In this document: one piece after another, positions 49,312 through 57,830 of the stretch | Numbering within the stretch: position 1 is the stretch's first letter | Layout: every line of letters begins with the position of its first letter | DNA from: Streptomyces spectabilis | Lineage (GTDB): Bacteria; Actinomycetota; Actinomycetes; Streptomycetales; Streptomycetaceae | Assembly: GCF_008704795.1 (NCBI RefSeq) | Contig: NZ_CP023690.1 | Coordinates: forward strand, 9,558,501 to 9,622,500 | Direction: 5' to 3' | DNA length: 64,000 nt | Translations under genes and position numbers: made by a program | Notes under the pieces: generated by a model | The model's input: the letters and a program-made list of their open reading frames with translations, nothing else | Databases searched by the model: none | What the model was told of the DNA's origin: nothing

Positions 49312-49601
49312 TGGGGCCTCCCGTGACGTCCCGAGCGAGATGAATTTCGGACTGACGCCGAACGTACTCAGCGGCGCCCCCGACGGGTTTAGCGTCCGGC
49401 GGCACCCTGCCTGAACTGCGTGAACGTCCGTACCCGGACGGGCGGTGAGGGAGGCGGCCGCCCCCGTGCCACCAGGGCGCGGGGGCGGGGGTGTGATTGG
49501 GTACGCCGTATGGGTCTCAGACGAATGTTCCCAGGGCGCGCGTGCGCGGGGGTGGGTTGTCGTGCCGGGGCGGGTGCCGCCGTCCGACCGGAGGGCGGAT
49601 C

Positions 49602-50639
49602 ATGAGCCGCGGCCCCGCACCGGATCGGCCCTGCCGCGTCCCGGAGACGGCCGCGGCGCCCCCTTTCGACCCCGAACTGAGCGTCGCCCTCGCGGCCTTG
49701 GGCGCCGGGCCGAGGGAGCCGGTCACCCCGGAGAACCTCCAGGAGCGGCGAGCCCGGGACGCGGCGTCACGTCCTCGGCCGACGGCCGAAGAGCTGCGCG
49801 CCGACGGCCGCTTCGAGGTGACGGAGCTGCGCGTACCGGGGCCGCGGGGCGCACCCGACGTCACACTCGTGAGCGCGCGGCCCGCGGGGCTCGCGGGCCC
49901 GCTGCCCCTGCTGTACTACCTGCACGGCGGCGCCATGGTGATGGGCAACGCCTGGTCCGTGCTGCCGCGCGTCCTCAGCGAGTGGGCCCTGCCGCTGGGT
50001 CTCGCGGTGATCTCGGTGGAGTACCGGCTCGCGCCGGAGACGCAGTACCCGGGGCCGTTGGAGGACTGCTACGCGGGACTCGTCTGGGCGGTCGAGCACG
50101 CGGCCGAACTGGACGTCGACGCGGACCGGGTCATCATCGGCGGCAAGAGCGCGGGCGGCGGGCTCGCCGCGGCCCTGGCCCTGCTGACCCGTGACCGCGG
50201 GGGGCCCGGGGCGCTGGGGCAACTGCTGCTGTGCCCGATGCTCGACGACCGCAACAGCACCTGTTCCAGCCACCAGATGTCGGGCCGCGGCCTGTGGGAC
50301 CTCACCTCGCACACGACCGTGTGGCAGGCGGTGCTCGGCGACCGCTACGGCGCCGCCGACCTGTCGCCCCTCGCGGCCCCCGCCCGGGCCACGGACCTCG
50401 CCGGGCTGCCCCCGGCCTACATCGAGGTCGGCTCGGCCGAGATGTTCCGGGACGAGGACATCGCGTACGCGAACGCGATCTGGCGGGCCGGGGGCCAGGC
50501 CGAACTGCACGTGTGGTCCGGCGCCTACCACGGCTTCGACGGCATCGCGCCGAAGGCGGCCGTCAGCCTGGACGCCCGCGACGCCCGCACCCGCTGGCTG
50601 CGGCGCCTGCTCGCCCAGTCGGGCACGAAGGACGCGTGA
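49602..50639 (+). CDS. Alpha/beta hydrolase of the hormone-sensitive lipase family
   Basis: A 345-residue esterase. The oxyanion motif is YYLHGGAMVMG, the nucleophile elbow GGKSAGGGLAAAL, the acid lies near IEVGSAEMFRDED and the histidine in SGAYHGFD. This is the HSL (family IV) pattern for short-chain ester hydrolysis. ATG 49602 has GGAGGG upstream. No signal peptide. Confidence 0.88.
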   Translation: MSRGPAPDRPCRVPETAAAPPFDPELSVALAALGAGPREPVTPENLQERRARDAASRPRPTAEELRADGRFEVTELRVPGPRGAPDVTLVSARPAGLAGPLPLLYYLHGGAMVMGNAWSVLPRVLSEWALPLGLAVISVEYRLAPETQYPGPLEDCYAGLVWAVEHAAELDVDADRVIIGGKSAGGGLAAALALLTRDRGGPGALGQLLLCPMLDDRNSTCSSHQMSGRGLWDLTSHTTVWQAVLGDRYGAADLSPLAAPARATDLAGLPPAYIEVGSAEMFRDEDIAYANAIWRAGGQAELHVWSGAYHGFDGIAPKAAVSLDARDARTRWLRRLLAQSGTKDA

Positions 50640-50671
50640 ACGGCGCCCGATCCGGGCCCCGTTCACGCGCA

Positions 50672-50706
50672 AGCCCGCGATCGGTGGGGACGGCCGGTCG
50701 CGGGCT
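50672..50706. terminator. Bidirectional hairpin between convergent genes
   Basis: AGCCCGCGA and TCGCGGGCT form a 9-bp stem with a 17-base loop between the lipase and DoxX genes. Confidence 0.55.
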
Positions 50707-50734
50707 GGGGTGTCGCGGGGGAGGGGGCTGCTGG

Positions 50735-51082
50735 TCAGGCGGCGTGACCGAGGGCGAGGGCGGCCACGACGGGCGCCAGGTAGAGCACCGGGAAGGCGAC
50801 GGTCTTGTACGAGCGGGCGCGCAGCACGGTGATGACCGCGCCGCCGAAGTACAGGATCAGGCCGATCCCGGCCGCCACGCCGATCGCGGGCACCGCGAGG
50901 CCGACGAGCAGGCCGACGGCGCCGGCGGTCTTGGCCAGGCCGAGCGGGGTCCACCAGGACTGCGGGACGCCGTACTGGACCAGCGGCTCCGTGACGAACG
51001 CGGCCTTGCGCAGCAGCGAGAAGCCGGAGAAGCCGACCCAGGCGGCGGTGAGCACGGTGACGACGACGGCGGTGGTGGACAT
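50735..51082 (-). CDS. DoxX family membrane protein
   Basis: A 115-residue protein with about four membrane helices (VVVTVLTAAWVGFSGFSLL, then LGLAKTAGAVGLLVGLAV, and AAGIGLILYFGGAVITVLRA). This fits the DoxX/DoxX-like family, linked to redox and thiosulfate functions in some bacteria. ATG 51082 has GAGGAG upstream. Confidence 0.82.
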   Translation of the reverse strand: MSTTAVVVTVLTAAWVGFSGFSLLRKAAFVTEPLVQYGVPQSWWTPLGLAKTAGAVGLLVGLAVPAIGVAAGIGLILYFGGAVITVLRARSYKTVAFPVLYLAPVVAALALGHAA

Positions 51083-51251
51083 GGGCACTCCTCGGAGACG
51101 GCTGAGCGGGTCGGATGCTTGCGACGACGGCCTCCCAGCGTCGCTGGCGTCGCCGTCACGGGTCTGACGCACCGGCGCCGGGGAATGTGACAGGTCCGCA
51201 CGGCTTTCTCGTCCACCGGTGTGCGGAGGCGCCCCTGCGACCCCACACGCG

Positions 51252-51288
51252 CGTACGGCACACCACCGCTGGGGTCGTGTGCCGTACG
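51252..51288. terminator. Strong hairpin after the alkaline phosphatase gene
   Basis: CGTACGGCACAC and GTGTGCCGTACG form a perfect 12-bp stem, extended by CACGC/GCGTG past a one-base mismatch. It lies 18 bp beyond the stop at 51307. Confidence 0.75.
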
Positions 51289-51306
51289 GGCGTGGCTCAA
51301 GCCGGG

Positions 51307-52680
51307 TCAGCGCCGGCGCAGCGCCTCGCGGACCGTGGTGAACAGGTCGGTCTGGTTGGTGACGCCGAGGACGCGGTAGGCCTGCGGGCCCTGGGCGGCG
51401 ATGCGGACCTGGGTGCCGGTGTGCTCCTGGGCCTTGCCCGGGGGGTTGGTCGAGTAGTTGACCTTCAGCTGCTGGCCCTCGTCGGTGACGAGGGTGGAGG
51501 TCATGCCGGGCGGCTGGGCGTCCAGCGGCACGATCTGGCTGGTGTGGCCGTGGTCGGCGGTGGTCACCACGAGGGTGTCGGGGTGCTTGGCGGCGTACGC
51601 GCGCGCCACCTTCACCGCGCGGTCGAACGCGGCGGTCTCACCGATCTGGCCGCACGGGTCGGCCGCGTGGTCCTGCTTGTCGATGGAGGCACCCTCGATC
51701 TGCAGGAAGAAGCCCTGCTTCGAGTGCTGCTTCCGCTGCTTGGCCTCGAGGAGCTTGATGGCCTGGGTGGCCTGGTCCGCGAGGGCCGGGGTGCCGTCCG
51801 GGCGGCCCGGGTTGGAGGTGACGCAGCGCTGCGGCGCGGTGCCGCCGAGGGCGGCGGGCTTGCCGGTCCACTCCGTGGGCACGTTGCCGTCGGCGAAGAG
51901 GCCGAGGACGGGCTTGCCCGGCTTGACGGCCTTCAGGCCCGCCTTGTCGGTGACGACCTGGTAGCCCAGCTTCTTCGCCTGCTCGGTGACCGTGCGGCCC
52001 TTGTACTTGCCGTCGGTGACCTTCTGGTCGAAGCGCTGCTTGCCGCCGCCGAGGAGCACGTCCACCTTGTGGTTGACGCTCTGCTCGGCGATGGAGCCGG
52101 GGCCACCCTTGGCGATGGTGTCGGCGGGGCACTTGGCCATGTCGGCGGGGCCCTGGCAGCTGCGGTCGGTGGCGTGCGAGGCGAGCACCGCGGGGGTGGC
52201 GTCGGTCAGCTCGGCGGTGGTCACCGAGCCGGTGGCGTAGCCCCTGCGCTGCGCGAGCTCCAGGATCGTCGGCACGGCCTTGTCGGTGTCCGGCGTCTTG
52301 GAGATGCGGCCGTTCACGGTCTTGTGGCCGGTGGCCCAGCCGGTGCCGCTGGCGGCGGAGTCGGTCACGTACTCCGGGGAGCCGTCGGGGTGCACGGCGT
52401 ACGTCGTGTAGCTGCCCGTCAGCGGGAACTTGTCCATGTTCAGACGGCCACTCGCGCCCACGGTGTAGTCCCGGGCCAGCGTGATCTCCGAGTCTCCCAT
52501 GCCGTCACCGATGAGCAGGATGACGTTCTTCGCCTTCCCGCCCTTGATCGCGGCCTGGGCCTGCTCCTTGCCGCCCGAGGCCCCCGCCGTGGCGGTGACC
52601 GCGACGGCGGCGGTGGCGGTGGCCGCGACCACGGAAGCGGCGACTATGAGAGTGCGGGGGGACCGGCGCGGGATGGACAT
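51307..52680 (-). CDS. phoA: Secreted alkaline phosphatase (PhoA family)
   Basis: A 457-residue enzyme. The signal peptide (residues about 1-34, starting IPRRSPRTLIVAAS) has paired arginines that might allow Tat export. Catalytic features: first metal Asp in IGDGMGDSE, nucleophile Ser108 in VTDSAASGTG, KQDHAADPCG and VTTADHGHTSQ for the metal ligands. It releases phosphate from monoesters outside the cell. A near-palindrome TTCAC-N9-GTGAA lies at 52719-52737 upstream; it shares bases with PHO-box units but is not a canonical tandem. Confidence 0.93.
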   Translation of the reverse strand: MSIPRRSPRTLIVAASVVAATATAAVAVTATAGASGGKEQAQAAIKGGKAKNVILLIGDGMGDSEITLARDYTVGASGRLNMDKFPLTGSYTTYAVHPDGSPEYVTDSAASGTGWATGHKTVNGRISKTPDTDKAVPTILELAQRRGYATGSVTTAELTDATPAVLASHATDRSCQGPADMAKCPADTIAKGGPGSIAEQSVNHKVDVLLGGGKQRFDQKVTDGKYKGRTVTEQAKKLGYQVVTDKAGLKAVKPGKPVLGLFADGNVPTEWTGKPAALGGTAPQRCVTSNPGRPDGTPALADQATQAIKLLEAKQRKQHSKQGFFLQIEGASIDKQDHAADPCGQIGETAAFDRAVKVARAYAAKHPDTLVVTTADHGHTSQIVPLDAQPPGMTSTLVTDEGQQLKVNYSTNPPGKAQEHTGTQVRIAAQGPQAYRVLGVTNQTDLFTTVREALRRR

Positions 52681-52895
52681 GCACGACTCCTCGATGAAGT
52701 ACTGGACTTGTCGGACACTTCACCAGCGCTGTGTGAACCGGCGGGAACGCCCCGGCGTTGTTTCCCTGACGTGCGCGTGACACGAAGTGGATCTTGTCGA
52801 GCGGGGGCCGCGCCCCCAGCCGCCCCATCGCGCCAACCGCATGGGATCATGGCCCTGACCAGGGGAAACCCAGAATGAGAAGGACGAGGCAGTAC

Positions 52896-53093
52896 ATGTT
52901 CGACGCCCTGAAGAACCTCAAGGACAAGGCCGAGGACCTGGCGCAGGCCCACGGTGACAAGATCTCGGGCGGGCTTGAGAAGGTCGGCGACTTCATCGAC
53001 AGCAAGACCGACGGCAAGCACAGCGGCAAGATCGACACCGCAGTGGACAAGGCACAGGACGTCGTCGGGAAGCTGGGCGAGAAGAAGGCCTGA
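52896..53093 (+). CDS. Small antitoxin-like protein (Rv0909 type)
   Basis: A 65-residue helical, lysine- and aspartate-rich protein (LKDKAEDLAQAHGDKISGG, then DTAVDKAQDVVGKLGEKKA). It matches the short actinobacterial family annotated as antitoxin MT0933/Rv0909-like. No toxin gene is adjacent, so the label is by similarity only. ATG 52896 has AAGGACGAGG upstream. Confidence 0.72.
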   Translation: MFDALKNLKDKAEDLAQAHGDKISGGLEKVGDFIDSKTDGKHSGKIDTAVDKAQDVVGKLGEKKA

Positions 53094-53222
53094 GCCGTAC
53101 GCCGGGGGAGGGGCGGCCAGGCGGCGGGCGCGGCGCGGCGCACCCGTGAGACGGGGGCGGAGGGCTCCCGGCCGTGGCCCGTGTCGGGCCGTACGCGGGG
53201 ACGGCGGGAGCGAGGTGCGGTG

Positions 53223-53266
53223 GCGCGCGGAGCGCCCGGTCCGGTCGGACGGGGCGCTCCGCGCGC
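53223..53266. terminator. 15-bp bidirectional hairpin
   Basis: Positions 53223-53237 and 53252-53266 are perfectly complementary (core GCGGAGCGCCC/GGGCGCTCCGC), with a 14-base loop, between convergent genes. Confidence 0.75.
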
Positions 53267-53285
53267 TCGCGGACACGTGGTGCCG

Positions 53286-53945
53286 TCAGACCCCGGCGGC
53301 GCCCGCTGTCACCGCCAGCTGCACGCGGCTGTGGCGCGGTGTGTCGATCTCGTCGAGCAGGGCGATCGCGAGGTCCGCGTGGGAGATCCGGCCCGGACCG
53401 TCGAGGACGGTGCCGACGGCGGTCCGGTAGCCGCCCGTGGGCGCGGCGTCGGCGTTGAGGTCCAGCGGCGGCACGACCATCAGCCAGTCGAGCTCCGGCC
53501 CGGCCGCGGAGAGCAGCTCGAACTCCGCGACGTGCCCCTGGGCGAAGGCCCGCCACTGCTCAGGGAAGTCCGTGCCGTCCATGATCCGTACGCCGGGGGC
53601 CGTCTCCAGCGTGGTGGCGATGCCCAGGACGAGGAGCCGCCGCACACCCGCCTCCGCGAGCCCCGCGACCAGCGCGTTCGCCGCCGCGGTGAAGTATTCC
53701 TCGGAGCCGATGTCGAGGCGCGCCGACGCGTTGACCGCCGCGCGGTGACCCGGTGCGAGGGCCGCCACCGAGCGCGGATCGGTCACGTCTCCCCGTACGA
53801 CGGTGACGTGCTCGCCGCCCAGGTCCTGGTACGTGGCGGGGTCACGTACTACCGCGGTCACCCGGTGGCCGCGCGCCACGGCCTCGGCCACCGCCGCCCG
53901 GCCGACGCGTCCACCCGCTCCGAAAACGATGAGGTCGTTGTTCAT
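53286..53945 (-). CDS. NmrA-like NAD(P)-binding oxidoreductase
   Basis: A 219-residue Rossmann protein: LIVFGAGGRVGRAAVAEAVARG at the start, then VTVVRGDVTDP. It belongs to the atypical short-chain dehydrogenase (NAD(P)H-binding, YwnB-like) group, which has members acting on quinones or as redox sensors. It is divergent from an HxlR regulator, its likely controller. Start ATG 53945. Confidence 0.87.
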   Translation of the reverse strand: MNNDLIVFGAGGRVGRAAVAEAVARGHRVTAVVRDPATYQDLGGEHVTVVRGDVTDPRSVAALAPGHRAAVNASARLDIGSEEYFTAAANALVAGLAEAGVRRLLVLGIATTLETAPGVRIMDGTDFPEQWRAFAQGHVAEFELLSAAGPELDWLMVVPPLDLNADAAPTGGYRTAVGTVLDGPGRISHADLAIALLDEIDTPRHSRVQLAVTAGAAGV

Positions 53946-53973
53946 GCGGCCGACGGTAGGACGGGGGTGCCTG

Positions 53974-53990
53974 GTTACTGCAAAGGTACT
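53974..53990. promoter_or_regulatory. Candidate HxlR operator
   Basis: GTTACTGCAAAGGTACT contains TAC-N7-GTA symmetry, the type of dyad bound by HxlR proteins, centred in the 63-bp gap between the divergent nmrA-like and hxlR genes. Confidence 0.45.
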
Positions 53991-54008
53991 GGGGTTAGCG
54001 TCGGGTGG

Positions 54009-54401
54009 GTGAACCAGCAAGCGCCGCAGCCGTCGCACCAGCCCCTGCACCCGGAGATGTTCGCCGATCCCGGCTGTTCCGACCGGGCGGGGCCGTTCCG
54101 CGTCGGCGACAAGTGGACCGGGATGGTGCTGCGCTGTCTGGAGGGCGGCCCGCGCCGGTTCACCGAGCTGAGGGTGCCGCTGCACTGGGTCACCCCGAAG
54201 GTGCTCACCGAGACGCTCCGCTCGATGGAGCGCAACGGTTTCGTGAGCCGGACCGTGCACGACGAGAACCCGCCGCGAGTGGAGTACGAGTTGACCGCTC
54301 TGGGGCGTTCGCTGCTCGAACCGCTGGACTTCGCCTGCGACTGGGCGCGTACCCACGCGCCGGAGATCGTCGCGGCGAGAGCGGCCTACGAGACGGAATG
54401 A
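54009..54401 (+). CDS. HxlR family transcriptional regulator
   Basis: A 130-residue regulator with an N-terminal cysteine (FADPGCSDRAGPFRVGDKW), the feature of redox- or aldehyde-sensing HxlR/YodB types, followed by the winged helix (FTELRVPLHWVTPKVLTETL). GTG 54009 is chosen. The stop overlaps the next gene by ATGA. Confidence 0.88.
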   Translation: MNQQAPQPSHQPLHPEMFADPGCSDRAGPFRVGDKWTGMVLRCLEGGPRRFTELRVPLHWVTPKVLTETLRSMERNGFVSRTVHDENPPRVEYELTALGRSLLEPLDFACDWARTHAPEIVAARAAYETE

Positions 54402-55375
54402 GCGCAGCCATGGCCGGACACGACGGAGAGGCGCAGGGCGGAATCACGCTGAATTCCACGCTGCGCGCGGAGATCAACCTGCCCTGCCCGGCGAGCGGGG
54501 CCGCCTATCGCGAACTGGCCGAAGCCTGGTTCTCGGCCGCGCTCGACGAACTCGCGGGCCCGCTGGGGGCGCGGTTCACGCCCGCGGCGGACTTCACCCA
54601 CCGTGCCGCCGCACTCAGCCGCGGCGAAGCGGCACCGGGGGAGCTGTGGGCGACCCTGGTGCTCCTCGAACCCACCGAGCGCCGCCAGAAGCCGTACGAA
54701 GTCCCCTGGACCCCGAAGAACTGGACCGCCTTTCTCCGGGACCTCGCCGCCATGCCCGGTCACGCGAGCGTCGGACTCAGGGCCATCGGCCGCGACGGCG
54801 ACCCCGACGAGCCATGGCTCGACGTGTCCGTGGTCAGGGAACACGAAACCCCGGAACGCGTCTCGCTCGTCGCGTCCCGCACGACGGAGGAGTTCACCGA
54901 CCCCGGTGCCCGGCACGGAGCCCAGCGACGCTGGACCGAGTTCTTCCGCACGCAGGTGCGGCGTCACGAGGGCCTCCTCTACGGAAACATCACGGACGAC
55001 GGCGAATCCGTCACGGGGAGGACCGCCCTCGAAACCGATCTCGGGCTGCTCCTCGAGGACACGTTCCCGCACTTGGACACCGTGCTCCGTGGATATGCGT
55101 GGTGGACGGTCTGTCCCCCGGGCGTGGTGGCCGCGCTCGGCGGCATCGACGCCCTGCGCGGAAGCGGCGCCTTCCACGAGGTGGAGCCGCTCCCCGGCGG
55201 CGGGGCATCGCTCCGGGCGACGGAGAACATCTGGGCCTACGGTCCGGAGCGGGTCCGGGAGGTCTTCCTGGCCCTGGCGCCCGTCCTGCCCGAAGGGCAG
55301 CCGGTCCAGGGGATCCCCTGGATGCCGTCGGAGACGAGCAGACTGGTCTACGAGGACGCTGCGGACCACCGCTGA
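54398..55375 (+). CDS. Unknown 325-residue cytoplasmic protein
   Basis: Translationally coupled to the HxlR gene. No signal or membrane segment. Tryptophan-rich blocks stand out: YEVPWTPKNWTAFLRDLA, RRWTEFFRTQVRRHEGLLYG, RGYAWWTVCPPGV and TENIWAYGPERV. The layout somewhat recalls TsiV/DUF3396-like immunity proteins but I cannot confirm this. Co-expression with a possible redox sensor is the only functional hint. Confidence 0.55.
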   Translation: MSAAMAGHDGEAQGGITLNSTLRAEINLPCPASGAAYRELAEAWFSAALDELAGPLGARFTPAADFTHRAAALSRGEAAPGELWATLVLLEPTERRQKPYEVPWTPKNWTAFLRDLAAMPGHASVGLRAIGRDGDPDEPWLDVSVVREHETPERVSLVASRTTEEFTDPGARHGAQRRWTEFFRTQVRRHEGLLYGNITDDGESVTGRTALETDLGLLLEDTFPHLDTVLRGYAWWTVCPPGVVAALGGIDALRGSGAFHEVEPLPGGGASLRATENIWAYGPERVREVFLALAPVLPEGQPVQGIPWMPSETSRLVYEDAADHR

Positions 55376-55647
55376 ACGACGCGCCGCCGAGCCGCGCGCC
55401 CCGGTCGGCACAGCCTGCTCACAGGTGGGCCCGCCGCGACGGGGGAGCACGGCGGGCCCGGCCATCAGTGTGCCCGAGCGGGCGTCGGCCATGCGTGCCG
55501 CGCACCGGATTTGGCCGAGTGTCTCCGGTGCGGCGCCCGCCGCGTTCGGGACCATTCGGCCTGGAAGGAGACAAGTGGCGCGCTCGCGCCGGAGGAGTCG
55601 GGCGAAAGACTCCGGCGCCCGCCGACTGGCCAGATACGGTGCTGGGC

Positions 55648-56865
55648 ATGGCGAACAGCACGAGCACCGACCACGACCTGCCCGGATACGCCTTGCTGAT
55701 TGCCGCCGAGCCACCGGTGCGCCACCCGCTCGCCGTCACCGCCCAACTGCCGCCGCTGGCCGCGCTCCCGCCGGCGCGGCTCGTCGGCACCCGGCAGGCG
55801 AGCGCGGTCCAACTGGCCAATCCCGACGACCCCCAGACCGTTCTGACGTGTCTGCGCACAGCTGCCGCCGCGGAGGGGCACCTGCTCGTGTACGCGGCCG
55901 GACACCTGGTCGTCGACACCCGCCAGCACCGCCTCCACCTGGCCCTTGCCCGCACCACCGCACGCACCGTCCGCTACACGGCCCTGCCGTGGCACTGGCT
56001 CGCCGCCGAGCTGCGGCACCGGCCGCCGGGCAGCACGACCGTGGTCGCCGACCTGGCCGCTGACGCCGGTGTGTGGCAGGCGCTCGTCAGCCGTGAGCAG
56101 GCGCTCGACGGCCCTTACGCGCTGTACGGAGCCGTGCAGTTGGAGGACCGCCGCCATCGGCCCACTCCTGCCTACACGCGCGCCTTCGCCCACATACTGC
56201 GCACGGTTTCGGCCACTCCTCCCGCTCATGTGCTGCACGAGGAGGCCGTCGGCGCCGCCGTGCCCGATGTCGACGCCGCCGCGACTCTTTGGCTGGGAGG
56301 CGTCGCTCCGGCGCCCCCCGCGGAGCGGCATCCTGTGGGCGTTCCCGTCGGCGTCCCCGAACCCAGGACGGCACCTGGCGCGCCGACCGCCGCCCTCGTC
56401 TCCGCCGCGCCCGCGCCGCCCACCGCGGCCCTGTCCCTCGCGGATCCGCACCGCGCCATCAGCGAGGCGAGCCAGGCCGGGCGGCACGCGGAGGCCGCCG
56501 CCGTCGCCGCCGCGTGCGAGCAGAACGCCCTGCGCGGCCACGGCGCGACCTCGCCCGAGGTGGCCCACTGGATCGAGGTGCGCGCCTTCCTGGCCTTCGC
56601 GGAGGGTGCCGTGGACCGGGCGTGCGAGCTGTGGATGCGGGGCGCGGTCACCCGTCTGATGGCCGAGCAGCCGGAGAGCCACCCCGCCGTCGCGGAGGCC
56701 GTCGACCGCGCCCACCACGCCTGGCACCGCGTCACCGAGCCCGGCCGCGTCCGGGAGCTGGGCACCGAACTGCTCAGCCTGCGGACCCGGGTGCCGGGGA
56801 AGGACGGTGCCCGCGAGGACGTGCGGCAGCGGCTGGCGAAGCTCGCCGAGGCGCTGAGCCACTGA
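55648..56865 (+). CDS. Caspase-like fold protein without catalytic cysteine, plus helical C-terminus
   Basis: A 405-residue protein. Residues about 60-145 read like the end of an actinobacterial caspase/peptidase C14 domain: HLLVYAAGHLVVD (His86 at the catalytic His position), LHLALARTTARTVRYTALPW, then VVADLAADAG where active homologues have LDCCFSG. The cysteine is thus absent. A Pro/Ala linker (about 235-280) leads to a TPR-like helical domain (HRAISEASQAGRHAEAAAVAAACE). It is probably a non-catalytic scaffold. The N-terminal third of the fold is short. Confidence 0.55.
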   Translation: MANSTSTDHDLPGYALLIAAEPPVRHPLAVTAQLPPLAALPPARLVGTRQASAVQLANPDDPQTVLTCLRTAAAAEGHLLVYAAGHLVVDTRQHRLHLALARTTARTVRYTALPWHWLAAELRHRPPGSTTVVADLAADAGVWQALVSREQALDGPYALYGAVQLEDRRHRPTPAYTRAFAHILRTVSATPPAHVLHEEAVGAAVPDVDAAATLWLGGVAPAPPAERHPVGVPVGVPEPRTAPGAPTAALVSAAPAPPTAALSLADPHRAISEASQAGRHAEAAAVAAACEQNALRGHGATSPEVAHWIEVRAFLAFAEGAVDRACELWMRGAVTRLMAEQPESHPAVAEAVDRAHHAWHRVTEPGRVRELGTELLSLRTRVPGKDGAREDVRQRLAKLAEALSH

Positions 56866-57040
56866 CGAGGCCCCGCCGCACCGGCCGGGCCGTCCTGGGT
56901 GGGCGACCCTCGGTATATGGCCACGTCAGAGCCGATTTGCGCCGCCCCGGGGCCCGTATGTCAGAGTGGCCGTCCCGGTCGGTCGAGCGCCTGACGTTCC
57001 CGGATCCGTGTACCCGTACCCCCTTCCTTTGCAGAGAGCG

Positions 57041-57805
57041 ATGCAGGCTACGACTCTTGTCTCCCGGACCGCCGACCTGTTCGACCAGGGCCTGGAGCGA
57101 CAGTCCGGTGCCGCCCTGCTGCGCTTCGGCGCCGCGCGGCGGCGCCAGGACGACCGGACCGGCTGGTCCGGCGACGGCGCGGTCGCCTGGCTGGACGCCG
57201 GGCGCGGACATGTGTGGAGCGTGGGCGACGCGGCGGCCGCCGCGGAACTCGTGCTGAACGCCGAGCGTGAACGACCCGGTGCGATACGGGAGTTCACCGG
57301 CCCGCGCGGCAGTGACGAGCTGGTGGGGCAGCGGCGCGAGCTCACCGACGTCGTCGAGTGGGTCTTCCGCTGGACGCTCGTGGAGCCGCCCGTCATGCGC
57401 AACGAGGAGCGCGTGGTCGCGCTCGGCGAGGAGCACCACGAGGAACTGATCGCCTTCCTCGGCGCGCACAGCCCGGCCCACTCCACGGGCCCCGGCTCCG
57501 CCGACGTCAGCCTCTGGGCCGGGATCCGCGACGCCGACGGGCAGCTCGTCGCCTGCGGCGCCCTGAGCAGCCTGCGCGACAGCGGAGCACCGCTGATGGC
57601 GTCCGTCGCCACCGACGCGTCCCGGCGCGGCCAGGGCTTCGGTGCCGCGCTCACCGCCTGGCTGACCAGGTACGCGGTGCGCGAGCACGGCTTCTGCACC
57701 CTCTGGCAGATCTCGGACAACGCACCCGCGCAGCGGCTCTACGACCGGCTCGGCTACCGCGACGAGGACCACTGCGTCTCGGCGCGCATCGTCGGCGCGG
57801 CGTGA
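57041..57805 (+). CDS. GNAT N-acetyltransferase
   Basis: A 254-residue protein. The C-terminal half is a clear GNAT domain: LMASVATDASRRGQGFGAALTAW contains the Q/RxxGxG/A acetyl-CoA loop (RRGQGFGAAL), followed by ALWQI-like strand TLWQISDNAPAQRLYDRLGY. The N-terminal 120 residues form an accessory domain. Substrate unknown. ATG 57041 has AGAGAG upstream. Confidence 0.87.
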   Translation: MQATTLVSRTADLFDQGLERQSGAALLRFGAARRRQDDRTGWSGDGAVAWLDAGRGHVWSVGDAAAAAELVLNAERERPGAIREFTGPRGSDELVGQRRELTDVVEWVFRWTLVEPPVMRNEERVVALGEEHHEELIAFLGAHSPAHSTGPGSADVSLWAGIRDADGQLVACGALSSLRDSGAPLMASVATDASRRGQGFGAALTAWLTRYAVREHGFCTLWQISDNAPAQRLYDRLGYRDEDHCVSARIVGAA

Positions 57806-57809
57806 GGCC

Positions 57810-57828
57810 CGCGGCGCGGGGCGCCGCG
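57810..57828. terminator. CGCGGCGC-GGG-GCGCCGCG hairpin
   Basis: An 8-bp perfect stem with a three-base loop fills the 25-bp gap between convergent genes. Confidence 0.55.
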
Positions 57829-57830
57829 CC

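Noticed and set aside
52700..52760. Canonical PHO box upstream of the alkaline phosphatase
   Set aside because: Only inverted TTCAC/GTGAA half-sites are present; the tandem 11-bp direct repeats of a Streptomyces PHO box are not clear.
52896..53093. Toxin-antitoxin module
   Set aside because: The antitoxin-like small protein has no adjacent toxin candidate; neighbours are alkaline phosphatase and an oxidoreductase on the other strand.
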